Shown one piece after another: positions 31,239 through 40,560 of a DNA stretch of 64,000 nt. Each line of letters starts with the position of its first letter. Positions within the stretch are counted from its first letter, which is position 1. Under the pieces are notes generated by a model. That model saw nothing but the letters and a program-made list of their open reading frames with translations, searched no databases and was not told the DNA's origin. Source of the stretch: Acanthosepion lycidas (lineage: Eukaryota > Mollusca > Cephalopoda > Sepiida > Sepiidae); contig OZ010573.1 of NCBI GenBank assembly GCA_963932145.1, forward strand, positions 86,707,326 to 86,771,325, in the 5' to 3' direction. Both the position numbers and the translations under genes were made by a program.

Positions 31239-31700
31239 CAAACATTACTGAAATATTATGCGCGCAACATCACGACCTAACATGCGCAAGTGAAACATTT
31301 GTGTAGTCGCTTATAACGATTTTTACGAGCGCGTCAATAACGGCAAATGCGTTCAGGAACTTTCATTACGGACAGAAGCTGCAAAGAGGTACAATCGTTT
31401 ATTTATTTCATTAAGAATTTACAAAGAGGAACGATCAATTAGTTTGTTTGTTTTTTTTTGTTTTTTTTTTTTCATACCCTGCCTGGTGGCCAACGCTGCT
31501 GGTGGCGCCTTGAGTGGCGGTTCCGACATAGCCACCGAAACCGTGAGATCACCTCTGGTCGGCGGCTGATGAAGACAGGGTATCGCACGTTGTATGTTAA
31601 AAAAAATAATATATATATATATGTGATTGCGACACGCAGGAATGATAACAAGAATGTAAACTAATATATCTAGGAACATGCTGGCTTATTCTTATATACA
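31234..31700. other. Unassigned; contains poly-T and a GC-richer patch
   Basis: 31475-31585 is GC-richer (CTGGTGGCCAACGCTGCTGG region), open on both strands, with no motif recognised. It could be an older repeat. Confidence 0.35.
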
Positions 31701-32926
31701 CAGACATGACAGAATTGAATAGACGCTCACAGAAACCGTTTATTTTATTAAACAAGTAATTTATACAAATGAAGTACTAATAAATGGTCATAAACTTAAT
31801 AACTAATACTTGGCTGACATCCCTTTTGCTTTTTTTTAATACAAGGACCCTTCTAGTCATGCCAGCGATGAGTTCACGAATATCATTTTGAGGGATTTCT
31901 TGCCATGTTTGACGCAATAAACCTAAAAGTTCGGGCTTAGAAGATGGCTTCCTGTTCTTTTTTCGATCTAATATGCCCCAAAGGTGTTCAATAGGGTTAA
32001 TATCCGGGGACTGACTTGGCCATGGAAGTTTATTGATCTCATTTTGTCTCAACCAATGTTGTGAGCAGTGTGACATGAAGCTCCATCTTCCATAAATAGG
32101 GAGTCAACTTTATACATTCTACTACTTGAGAATATTGGAAGAAACCCTTTCTTTAATATAGAAACATATTTGGTTGAAGTAATGTTTCCTTCACACTCCA
32201 CAAGCTCTGAGCGACCATCACTCCAAATTGCACCCCATACCATTACTGAAAGGCCCCCATGTTTCACCGTTGGCTGCAATCTTTTTAAATCAAACTCTTG
32301 ACTACAGAGTCTCCATACCCATATGCTTCCACTGTCGGAAAATAATGCGAATCTTGACTCATCAGAGAATATGACAGTGGTCCAAAAGGTCACAGGTCTC
32401 TCCACCACCTCATGAGCCCAATCCTTTCTGCGTTTGATATTGGCTGGACGGAGAAGTGGTTTTCTTCTCGCAGCTCTAACATAGTAGCCCAGCTTGTGAA
32501 GATACCTGACAGCTGTTCTGGGACTGACATCAACTTGTGTTGCTATTTCAGAGGCCTTGCAACGTGGATCATGTTCAAAATTTCTTTCGACAAGACGCAT
32601 GGTTCTTTCAGAGGGCCCAGGGGGGCCTGGATGAGGTTTTGTGCACTTCTTGCCCTCTCTGGTAAATTGTACGATCACTCTATTAACAGTAGAAAGGGGT
32701 ATATTCAGATATTTTTCTTTGACTAAGACCACCTTCATGTTGGCACACGATACGTACTCGCCGAAATTCGGATAGGTCTGATGGTCCTTTGGTTCGTGGC
32801 ATGTTCCAGTATTGTTATCTGCAATTTTAATCAAACAATCTAATTTAATTTATCTTGGTTATAAAAAAAAATTAAGTTAATTTATCTTTATAAAATTTAT
32901 CTTGGTGTCTATTCAATTCTCTCATG

Positions 32927-32930
<4 letters not shown>
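31701..32930 (-). mobile_element. Tc1-like transposon with terminal inverted repeats
   Basis: 24-base TIRs, 31701-31724 (CAGACATGACAGAATTGAAT...) and 32907-32930, match at 23 of 24 positions. The flanking bases are TA-rich, and the right end runs into a (TA)n tract, so the TA target duplication cannot be placed. Size about 1.23 kb with a single transposase frame on the minus strand. Confidence 0.9.
31780..32760 (-). pseudogene. Tc1-like DD34E transposase, one frameshift
   Basis: The frame from about 32760 to 32049 carries the HTH region ([16 protein letters not shown] and [19 protein letters not shown]), then the first Asp in VIFSDESRF and the second in [14 protein letters not shown] single shift near 32065 moves to 31777-32076, where SPDINPIEHLWG supplies the third acidic residue (Glu). 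The C-terminal part follows (LLRQTWQEIPQNDIRELI). All three catalytic residues are therefore present, but in two frames. The protein would bind its TIRs and cut and paste the element in the nucleus. The first 20-odd residues of the long frame are probably not native. Rated recently inactivated. Confidence 0.85.

Positions 32931-32976
<46 letters not shown>
32931..32976. repeat. (TA)n microsatellite
   Basis: Directly follows the right TIR of the Tc1-like element. Confidence 0.95.
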
Positions 32977-32981
<5 letters not shown>

Positions 32982-33074
32982 AGATAAGAACAGTAAGATA
33001 TATAATCCGGTTTTCTTATAGATATTTTTATTTTTACAAAATAGTGCTCAATGTAAATTTACAGAGCATTAATA

Positions 33075-33250
33075 TTATAATTTAATTGATTTAAAATATG
33101 TTTTTTCGCTACACAGTTCTAACCATTTTTCAAAAATGGAAGCTAAAATCTACGAATTTAATTTAGTAATTAAATTAAAGACGTTAGTTCCATTTCATCA
33201 CCCAAGCGAATTTTGGAGTAACTTTTAAAATTACTGGGTTTTAAAGACAC
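33075..33250 (+). repeat. Dispersed repeat, copy 2 of pair with 28907-29110
   Basis: TTAATTGATTTAAAATATG followed by the ACACAGTTCTAACCAT block as in copy 1. The inner segment AAGCGAATTTTGGAGTAACT is inverted relative to copy 1. Confidence 0.7.
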
Positions 33251-33596
33251 AGCTAAAATCATAATTTACGTTTCCAAGGTGACAGATGAATCCACTTCCA
33301 CCAGACAAGGGGTGTCTGCATGTTCATTATGTCTGTATTTTGATTTATCAGTTATTAGTTACGTTTTGATAGAGGGTAGGGATGTATTTTTCAATGAAAT
33401 CTAACATATATATATATATTCTAGAGTAATCTATAATTAGTAGCCACGGCTTACGTATGAAAAGAATTTGTTTAGGTCCTAAAGATTGCGACATATATAG
33501 TGGCTTAGGAGATTTATTGACTTGCGTGGGGTAAAATGATTAAAAACATTTCCTCGGTAGAAACTATCCTTCGAAAGTAATAATAAAATCATACTT
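33251..33596. other. AT-rich spacer before gypsy copy 2
   Basis: A short (TA)n at 33409-33420. Nothing else recognised. It ends at the ATTAT target duplication (33597-33601). Confidence 0.4.
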
Positions 33597-33601
33597 ATTA
33601 T

Positions 33602-33878
33602 TGATGTGGGTGCCAAAGTTGTGTCCACAAAAGTAAAACACAGAACACGTAATAGATGTAAGAAAGATATATTAACAACAGGTTACAAAGATAGTGTAAG
33701 CAGAGCTTACTATAAGTTAGTGTCCAACACTGGTGGTCGTACTAGACTGGTGGTCGTACTCACTGTCACTCTCTGTCAGTCTCTATCACTCTCTGTTACT
33801 CTCTGTAGAGTGCTATGTCGCCTACTTAATATAGACCTGGAAGAGTCTATTGTGTAGGTAGTTTCCGGTCTCAAAATA
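33602..33878 (-). repeat. 3' LTR of gypsy copy 2
   Basis: 277 bp. It has an internal small duplication, GGTGGTCGTAC.AGACTGGTGG at about 33731-33757, and ends CTCAAAATA instead of CTCACAATA. Confidence 0.9.
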
Positions 33879-33946
33879 CCTCCAAAGAGTTTTTTTTTTT
33901 GAAAAGGAGAGAAAAAATAAAACTTAATACTTTTTCCTCTTGAGAT

Positions 33947-34580
33947 TTATTGTTTCTCAGCTGGAAGTAGAGATCTTGATGCGTGAGCCACAGCTTTTCG
34001 CGAACCGTCTGGCAGTTTATGTAATATGCCGTACGAGCTTGCATCACTTGCGACTATGATGTCGAGACTAGGTTCGAAATGTGTGAGGGAGAGGTCTGAA
34101 GTAAGAGTTTTATCTTCTCGAATGCGTCTTAGCATTCCGGGGTCCATGACCATGGTTTGTCCTTTTTTAAAAGTTGGTTTAGAAGCCCTCTCAAATTTTG
34201 CACGTTCTTAATGAACCCTTGGTAAAAATTATCTAGGCCGAGGAAGCTTTGTAAGGCTTGAACGTTATCTGGGGCCGGCATGTTTCTGATCGCGTTGGCT
34301 CTTTCTGGATCCGGCCGACGACCATCTTTATTTATAATGTTACTTGTATCTTTTCGAATACGTTTATTATATGGTTCCGGTGCTCTGCCGTGTTTTACTA
34401 GTAACTAGTATATCATCCAAATAGGCTGTTGCGTAGTCAAGATCGCCCAGCATGGCGTCCATGACCTGCTGGAAAATTGCAGGCGCAACCTTTACTCCAA
34501 AAGCCAGCCTGTTGTATTTGTGCAACACTCTATGGGTGTTTATGCCGAGCAATTTGGAACTTTCTTCTTTCACCTCTATC
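33947..34580 (-). pseudogene. pol: Gypsy copy 2 RT palm and RNase H start, broken
   Basis: 34367-34573 (minus) has GINTHRVLHKYNRLAFGVKV, IFQQVMDAM and the catalytic YLDDILV (about 34407-34427). The frame then breaks at a deletion near 34340 that removes the 'CDFFLPEIKYLGHI' thumb region present in copy 1. 33947-34153 resumes with TSDLSLTHFEPSLDIIVASD and ends at SLLPAEKQ followed by a stop. RNase H is therefore cut after its first Asp strand, as in copy 1. Confidence 0.88.
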
Positions 34581-34730
34581 TGAAGGTATGCGCCCGAGAG
34601 GTCAATTTTAGAAAAAAAATTTCCACCATTGAGTTTATTGAAAATTTCTTCAGGGCTTGGGAGAGGATAGTGGTGATCTTGTAAGGCATCGTTTAACCCT
34701 GTGGAAAAATCTGCGCATACTCGTATTTGA

Positions 34731-35723
34731 TTAGACTTCTTTTTTTACGTAGACCGTAGGTGCTGCCCACTCGCTGAAATCTGTTTTTGACTGAATACCT
34801 GCTTGTTCGAGTCTATCTAACTCTTTATCGATTTGCTCTAGAGCAGCGAAAGGAACATTCCGTTTCTTTTTGAATACCAGTTGTGCACCGTCCTTCACCT
34901 TGAACTTATCTTTCATTTTAGTACATTTCCCAAGGCCGCCAGAAAACACCTGGGGAAATTGTTGTTTGATTTCCTTTTTTAGATTTACCAAATTGAACGT
35001 TGTACTTTGTATCTTGCGACAAAATGTACTCATTGGGCAATCCCAAAGATTGAATTTTTCTATCCAATCAGTTCCAAATAAGTTGTCTGAAGTTTTTAAT
35101 ACGTAGGCTTTGAGCTTTTTGGTAACTCCATTTAGTGTTACTGTAAGTATTACCTCGCCTAAAATGTTAATATTTTCGCCAGTTACGGATTTTGCTGTTT
35201 TATCCGTTTTTAATAAGGTCGGCTTGTTCAATTTTCGCCAAGTACGCCAGTTAATGGTTGAAATATCAGAACCCGAGTCAAGCTGGAATTTAATGGACTT
35301 ATTGAAAATATCCACAGTTACATATTTTCTTAAATTCCTATCAACAATATTGTCAGATTGAGCTTGCCTAATTTTATTTTTGGGTTTTCTCGTTCTGTTG
35401 GCGTACCAGCACGAAGTTAAAGTATGCTGACTTTTATTGCAATTTTTGCAATATTTTTTGTTCTTAACTGGACAGAATTTCATCCAGTGCCATTTACCAC
35501 AATGGTAACATGGTCCGGGCGGTTTCTTTAACCTACCTATTTGAGTTTTGGTTACTGCGTTATTTATGACATGAGATTTGCTTTTGTCTTTTTGAGCGGA
35601 ATAGGAGGTAGACTTACTTCTGATTTTATTAATCTGAGTTACACCTGATTCCTTGATAGTGTTTGAGTCAGTCTTTACAGATATTACTCTTTGACAGTCC
35701 TCTGCCAGTTTTTGGAGAGTCAA
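34731..35723 (-). CDS. gag-pol: Gypsy copy 2 nucleocapsid-protease-RT entry, 330-residue open frame
   Basis: The longest open frame in the window. Residues roughly 65-110 hold two zinc knuckles (CYHCGKWHWMKFC, CKNCNKSQHTLTSC). Near residue 150 is the protease site FQLDSGSDISTINWR, then the protease body to about residue 215. The linker follows (WIEKFNLWDCPMSTFCRKIQ), then RT entry with FSGGLGKCTKMK and GIQSKTDFSEWAAPTVYVKK. Copy 1 lost part of this stretch. It ends where an extra T in a T run shifts the frame before the ADFS motif. Gag and pol sequences share one frame here. No start codon can be fixed because the reading continues from the capsid region. Confidence 0.85.
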   Translation of the reverse strand: MTLQKLAEDCQRVISVKTDSNTIKESGVTQINKIRSKSTSYSAQKDKSKSHVINNAVTKTQIGRLKKPPGPCYHCGKWHWMKFCPVKNKKYCKNCNKSQHTLTSCWYANRTRKPKNKIRQAQSDNIVDRNLRKYVTVDIFNKSIKFQLDSGSDISTINWRTWRKLNKPTLLKTDKTAKSVTGENINILGEVILTVTLNGVTKKLKAYVLKTSDNLFGTDWIEKFNLWDCPMSTFCRKIQSTTFNLVNLKKEIKQQFPQVFSGGLGKCTKMKDKFKVKDGAQLVFKKKRNVPFAALEQIDKELDRLEQAGIQSKTDFSEWAAPTVYVKKEV

Positions 35724-35803
35724 TCCTTGTTCGTTCTCAAGCTTTGTCAGTACCCGTCGTCTGACTTCGGCGTCTTCTGCAGATACTAGACCTTGTGCGA
35801 AAA

Positions 35804-36430
35804 TTAAGCACTTAAAATCATCGCAGTCAGTTCGGCTAGTTTAAAATCATTACATAGCTTGTTCACCGATGCTGCAAACTTTACAAAATCTTGTTGGTTG
35901 TCTTTGACTGTGTCCAGGCATTTCCAACGTTTGTGGAACAAGGTGGTGTTATATTCCGATAGGAGCTTAATCGTCTTTGAAAAATCCAAGTCAGTCGTTT
36001 TCTTGGTTAGTATGAAGTCTACAAACCTACTATGTTCTGTAGTTCCCAGTTTTCTTAGTAGTAGACGTAGCTTTTTTTTTACTAGGCCATTGTTCACAGT
36101 CTACGTTGAAAATATCTTCGTAGCGCCTGTAAAAAGCCTGGAACGTTTTGTTTTCCTCTTGTACGTATTCAAAGGTTTCCATTGAATTGTAGATTATACT
36201 CTGGGAGAATATTGTATATTTTTCAGAGTTTGAGCCTTTTAATGCATTTACGAGTAATTCTTTAAGTTGTTTCTGTTGTAGTTCAGCATTCTGAAGCGTA
36301 ATTTTTTGGAATTCCCTTTGTTGTTTATGTAATTCCAAAAATAGTTGTTGTTGTCTTTCTTCTGATTTTTGTTGCTGGTCCAAATTTAGTTTTAACATTT
36401 GGGCAACTACTTTTTGCAAATCTTCCATAT
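35804..36430 (-). pseudogene. gag: Gypsy copy 2 gag
   Basis: Starts at MEDLQKVVAQMLKLNLDQQQ (codon near 36430) as in copy 1. The N-terminal Gln/Lys/Glu-rich, probably coiled-coil part runs to about 36060, and the capsid-like part continues in another frame at 35804-36097 (LRLLLRKLGTTEHSRFVDFI). The frame change lies in a run of A's (LVKKKLR), the same place as in copy 1. This could be a shared old mutation or a slippage site. Confidence 0.8.
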
Positions 36431-36825
36431 TTAAAAATGAGAGCGCTTTTTTGTTGCTTTGAAACACGTGTACTAAGAGGAGGTACACAAAAAACATTCT
36501 TGATAGATTTGTTCTTTTTTTTTCTTTTACAGAAAAAAAAATATGGACAGACAATTAGTTAAATTAAACCAATTATATGTGTTTAGCTTTTTTGCAATAC
36601 CCGTGGTTCCGTTAATTTTAAAGTAATTGAATAATTTTTCCCTACACTTATATATTTTTTATAGAGGTACAAAAAGAGAAAACTCACCTTAGTGAATTTG
36701 AGGGGAGAATATTTTTATCCCCGAGTTCAACTCAGTTGCATAAAAATTTTTCGATAGTTTTTTCCGAAAACTTGAGTACAATGGTAGTACTTGATCTTGT
36801 GTTGTCAGTTTTTTACGAACAACTG

Positions 36826-36884
<59 letters not shown>

Positions 36885-37247
36885 AATCGTTTTCGCATTA
36901 GACAGACTTTGATATTCCGTAGATGTCGAATCACTGCTCGTCACTGCTGTTTGGTATTGGAATATATATATAGACGCTGGGTGTTTAGCTTTTAAATCGC
37001 TAATGTATTAATACCAGCTTAATTTCACGTTCAACACTGCTGTGGGAACGCCTGGAGTTTGTGTATTTTTCGAGTACTGTCGCTATTGATACGGTGAGAA
37101 TGAAATTCTCGAATCTTCTCTGTCGCCACTGTTGTGGGACTGGCAAGGTATTGCGGTTTTCGACGTGAATGCTTTTCACGAATTCTTCATCGACCCAGAT
37201 ATGGGATTGGTAAGGTATTTAGGTTTCGCCGTGAGTGCTTTTCTAGA
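36431..37247 (-). other. Gypsy copy 2 leader with (TG)n and PBS-like units
   Basis: Homologous to 7824-8559. A (TG)n run of about 54 bases (36828-36881) expanded where copy 1 has only TGTGTGTCTGTGGGTGTGTGG. PBS-like units begin GAATC/GAATT at 37111, 37180 and 37246. Confidence 0.8.
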
Positions 37248-37260
37248 ATCCTCGTCACCA
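37248..37260 (-). promoter_or_regulatory. Primer binding site of gypsy copy 2
   Basis: Minus strand TGGTGACGAGGAT, one mismatch to the copy 1 PBS, one base inside the 5' LTR. Confidence 0.75.
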
Positions 37261-37261
37261 C

Positions 37262-37525
37262 TGATGTGGGTGCCAAAGTTGGGCCCACAGAAATAAAACA
37301 CGGAACACGGATTAGATGGAAGAAAGATATATTAACAACAGGTTACAGAGATAGCGTAAGCAGAGCTTACTATAAGTTAGTGTCCAACACTGGTAGTCGT
37401 ACTAGACTCTCACTGTCACTCTCTCTCAGTCTCTATCACTCTCTATCACTCTCCATCAATCTCTGTAGAGTGCTATGTCGCCTACTTAATATAGGCCTGT
37501 GTAGGTAGTTTTCGGTCTCACAATA
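37262..37525 (-). repeat. 5' LTR of gypsy copy 2
   Basis: 264 bp. Ends TGATGTGGG and CTCACAATA on the plus strand, followed by ATTAT. Confidence 0.9.
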
Positions 37526-37530
37526 ATTAT

Positions 37531-37835
37531 AAAACCCAAGTTGTGTGTGTTAGTTTCAACCGATTTCAACAAATCTTCACAGGACTACGTGAAACTACCT
37601 TGCGGTGGTTCTGACAGCGCCCAAAATTGGAAAAACACAATTGTTTTTGTACGAAATCAATTTGAAAACACGATTAAGAGGCAATTCGTGAAAAAAAAAA
37701 ACTAATTAAGACATGCGTGTCAGTCAACCTTAAACAATAATCTTTGTCAATTTTATTTTTCAGTCTTTATGATTGGCGATATATGATCTATCTCTTACTG
37801 TTACATCCCCGGGCAACGCCGGGCGCTACTGCTAG
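37531..37835 (+). mobile_element. Helitron-like non-autonomous element
   Basis: The right end has a CCCGG-GCAACG-CCGGG hairpin (about 37808-37823) 12 bases before a terminal CTAG (37832-37835) followed by T. This is the Helitron 3' signature. The body shares CCTTGCGGTGGTTCTGACAG and the CAACCGATTTCAACAAA block with 45583-46270. The 5' end is uncertain because gypsy copy 2 abuts it with its ATTAT duplication. No Rep/helicase frame. Confidence 0.7.
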
Positions 37836-38540
37836 TCTATAATAAATAACTTCGTCATAAATTAGAAACAGTCTTTTAGTCTACAAATATAAAAAGCACA
37901 TCACCCGAATGTACATGGTATTTTACTTGAATCATAATATATATATATTGTATCCCTTCCTGAATAGAGACATTTTGACTCTTAAACTATTGCCACTATT
38001 TAATAACGCAAGGCAATAACCACCCAATCTACTGCTCACATATTCCAAACTGACACCATCGAATGACTATCAATGCAATAACGCAGAATAAAATATCTGG
38101 AAGCATATTGACACCGATACAAACTTGTATAAAAGATTAAATGCACTTCCTTGTTTACTTGTGACAGCTCAAAGTTTATCTGATTTATTGCAATGTTTGT
38201 GACGGAGACAAGTATGCCGATTAGAGTGACTCTTGATTTTGTTTCCAATTTAACAATCAAATTGTGATAATTAGAGGCATTTCTAATTATTCTGCAAAAG
38301 CTCAGCATTTCAATTTACCTAATCTTAGTATAGGTAATGCTACCTGTGTTTTTTTTTAGTCTTTTAATTCACAATACAAACTTAAGTATATTGAAAGCAA
38401 TTACATTCTTAACTTAATACTCACAATTTATGATTAAACAAAGAGTTCTCAATGATTGGACGTTTTAAAAAAATAACTATGTTAACATCTGCATTGTTAG
38501 AATTTTTTAAATGGAAATGACTCAGACTGTGTATATATTT
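37836..38540. other. AT-rich region, no supported gene
   Basis: The minus frame 38036-38308 shows no motif. Nothing else recognised. Confidence 0.4.
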
Positions 38541-38543
38541 ATA

Positions 38544-38690
38544 CAGTGTAACCCGGATATAAGAGACCCGGATATAAAAGAAACCCGGATATAAGAGAGA
38601 TTTTCTCTCGTCCCAAATTAGAGCCTGTGTTAATTGTATATAAATTAGACCAAACCCGGATATAAGCGAAACCCGGATATAAGAGACTTC
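38544..38690 (+). repeat. pogo-like terminus with repeated ACCCGGATATAAGAGA motifs
   Basis: CAGTGTAACCCGGATATAAG at 38544 resembles pogo/Tigger-type termini (CAGT...). The motif ACCCGGATATAAG occurs five times: three in 38551-38600 and two in 38655-38690. Such iterated subterminal sites would be transposase binding sites. No transposase frame is present. Confidence 0.5.
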
Positions 38691-39089
38691 TTTTCCGGGC
38701 CCCGACAACGTGATCTGGAAGAGGAAACAGAGGGAAGGAACCTGTTGAGAGTTACAAGAGATAGAGGGAAGTGGAGAGCTATGATCACCTACATCATGAA
38801 AGGACATGGCATATAAAAAGTTGAAGATGTCCGATAGGCATAATACACATTTTCTAAAAACTTTTTCTAAAACGAAAAGACAAATGGGGCGTTTATTTCA
38901 AATATGAGTATCAGCTAATAAAAAAATTTGAACTAATAAAAATGTCGTATTAAAAATAAATTCATAGCTTCTTTAGATATATATAAATATATGCAAACAC
39001 TTGAGTGTGCTTAAGATTTATCAGCTCGATTCAGTTCATAAAATCTGACCAAATATCAGAATTTATTTTCGAATACTTTGGAGTACCAT

Positions 39090-39090
<1 letters not shown>
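38691..39090. other. Unassigned sequence
   Basis: No motif. 38690-38800 is GC-richer (TCCGGGCCCCGACAACG) and may be the interior of the pogo-like element. Confidence 0.35.
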
Positions 39091-39126
<36 letters not shown>

Positions 39127-39128
39127 AT
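39091..39128. repeat. (TA)n-(TG)n microsatellite
   Basis: Compound dinucleotide run at the 3' side of the adjacent minus-strand LINE fragment. Confidence 0.9.
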
Positions 39129-39179
39129 CATTCCCAGTATCATATCAGAATTAAAGTCGGAGCTCTCTAGTTAAGACTG

Positions 39180-39990
39180 GCCACCGATCTCAGAGAAGAA
39201 CATTTTTGTTATCATTTCACGGAATTCAGGCCAATAATGTCCACTCGGATACAAGGGGGTACTGGGAATGATAGACACAGTGAGGATAATAAGAGAACCA
39301 GAGACAGAAGATGACAACTGAGATTGCATTTACACTTTTGAAAATCGGAGCTGACATAAAAGTAGAGAATTTCACCAGCTACAAGTGCAAGAAACAATTA
39401 GTATAAAACTGATGGTTACAATTAGCAATTTCAACAGTGAAATTATGACACCTAGCTGCCAATCTAGTTGTACGCTTAAATTCCTGAATGCGACTTCCAA
39501 ACTGGGAAAGCGTGTCAGAACAATTACCATGAAAATATTGATAAAAGGGAAGCAAAGTTACGGCGGTGGGAAAGCGACTGTAGCCGAGATGCCAGGCCAT
39601 GACCGGTAACGTTTCCAATTCTTCCTTGGATTTTGTCAAGTCTCTCAAGACAGCAAAAGCACCCAGACCAGATATGGCAGTAATATTCAATACGAATGTA
39701 AATGTGCAAAGATAGATTATGGAGAGGAAAATTGTCTAGCTCGACATAGATAACCGAATTTCCTAGCAAAAGACTTAGCACTTGATTCAATATAATCATT
39801 TTACTTCCTGTCGGTGGAAAACGTGGGACAAGTCGGCCGGAGTGTTGATCTTTTCGAAGTAAGCAAAGTGGTACAGAAAGGGATATTTATTGTAGCCTAT
39901 TTTAATTCGCCAACGTAAAATATGTACATGATAATACCTCCAATCAATGAAGATCAAAAGGGATGACAGGTATGCCTGATGTAGCATCAT
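39180..39990 (-). pseudogene. Jockey-like LINE C-terminus and 3' end
   Basis: The minus frame 39379-39690 reads LPFYQYFHGNCSDTLSQFGS and then RTTRLAARCHNFTVEIANCN. Its neighbour frame supplies SLSHRRNFASLLSIF. Together they give the family signature 'LSHRRxxASLxLFYQYFHGNCSDxL'. Downstream (39200-39330) is the same 3' UTR as at 2750-2900. Two frames and several stops. The other copies in the window are diverged equally or more. Confidence 0.7.
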
Positions 39991-40560
39991 ATTATCATTA
40001 TTATTATTATTGTTATTATTATTAATATTAATAAACAGAATGACATGAGAGTTCCATAAGATTTATACTACGCTGTTTAGTATCAATCAACTAACGGAAA
40101 ATTACAAGATGAGCAAGATCACCATTACGCATGTTTCAGTTGCGTGCCTTCATACTGGTTGCATTTCCTTCATTTCAACGTGTTGATTACCAGTACATCC
40201 GTCTTCTCAAGACAAGTGATATTTGTGCAAAAACTTATAATGTTTTGTTGAATATTTTATATTTTTATACTTGTATACAATTTTAAAACCTAACTTGCCG
40301 AAGACAGATATATTGTCGAAATATTGTTGAACATTCTGAAACACTGTGGTATTTCGTTTTCTTTTCATAAATCATGCTCTTCTCTAAGTGTATTATTAGT
40401 ATTTTATTTCCTTTGATTTCTGGTGTATACTCATTTCTTTCCCGGTCCAGACCAGAGACCTAACGCCAGAAATAGCATCATGATATTTTCCACTGGGCAG
40501 TTTTGAAAAAAATTACACATATTTTACATAGAAAAAAAAAACCCTTTCGTAAGGTGTAGA
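39991..40560. other. (ATT)n stretch and unassigned sequence
   Basis: Imperfect (TTA)n at 39990-40035, then AT-rich sequence without recognised features. Confidence 0.5.

Larger units (their letters stand above)
33602..37525 (-). mobile_element. Mag-like Ty3/gypsy LTR retrotransposon, copy 2 (deletion derivative)
   Basis: Complete insertion with LTRs 33602-33878 (3') and 37262-37525 (5') and target duplication ATTAT (33597-33601, 37526-37530). Same gene order and same 3' coding truncation as copy 1: the frame ends in AHASRSLLPAEKQ-stop about 90 bases before the LTR. It keeps the YLDD box lost from copy 1, but lost about 70 bases of the RT thumb region (near 34340) retained by copy 1. Length 3.9 kb. 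High similarity between the copies suggests recent activity of the deleted form. Confidence 0.92.
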
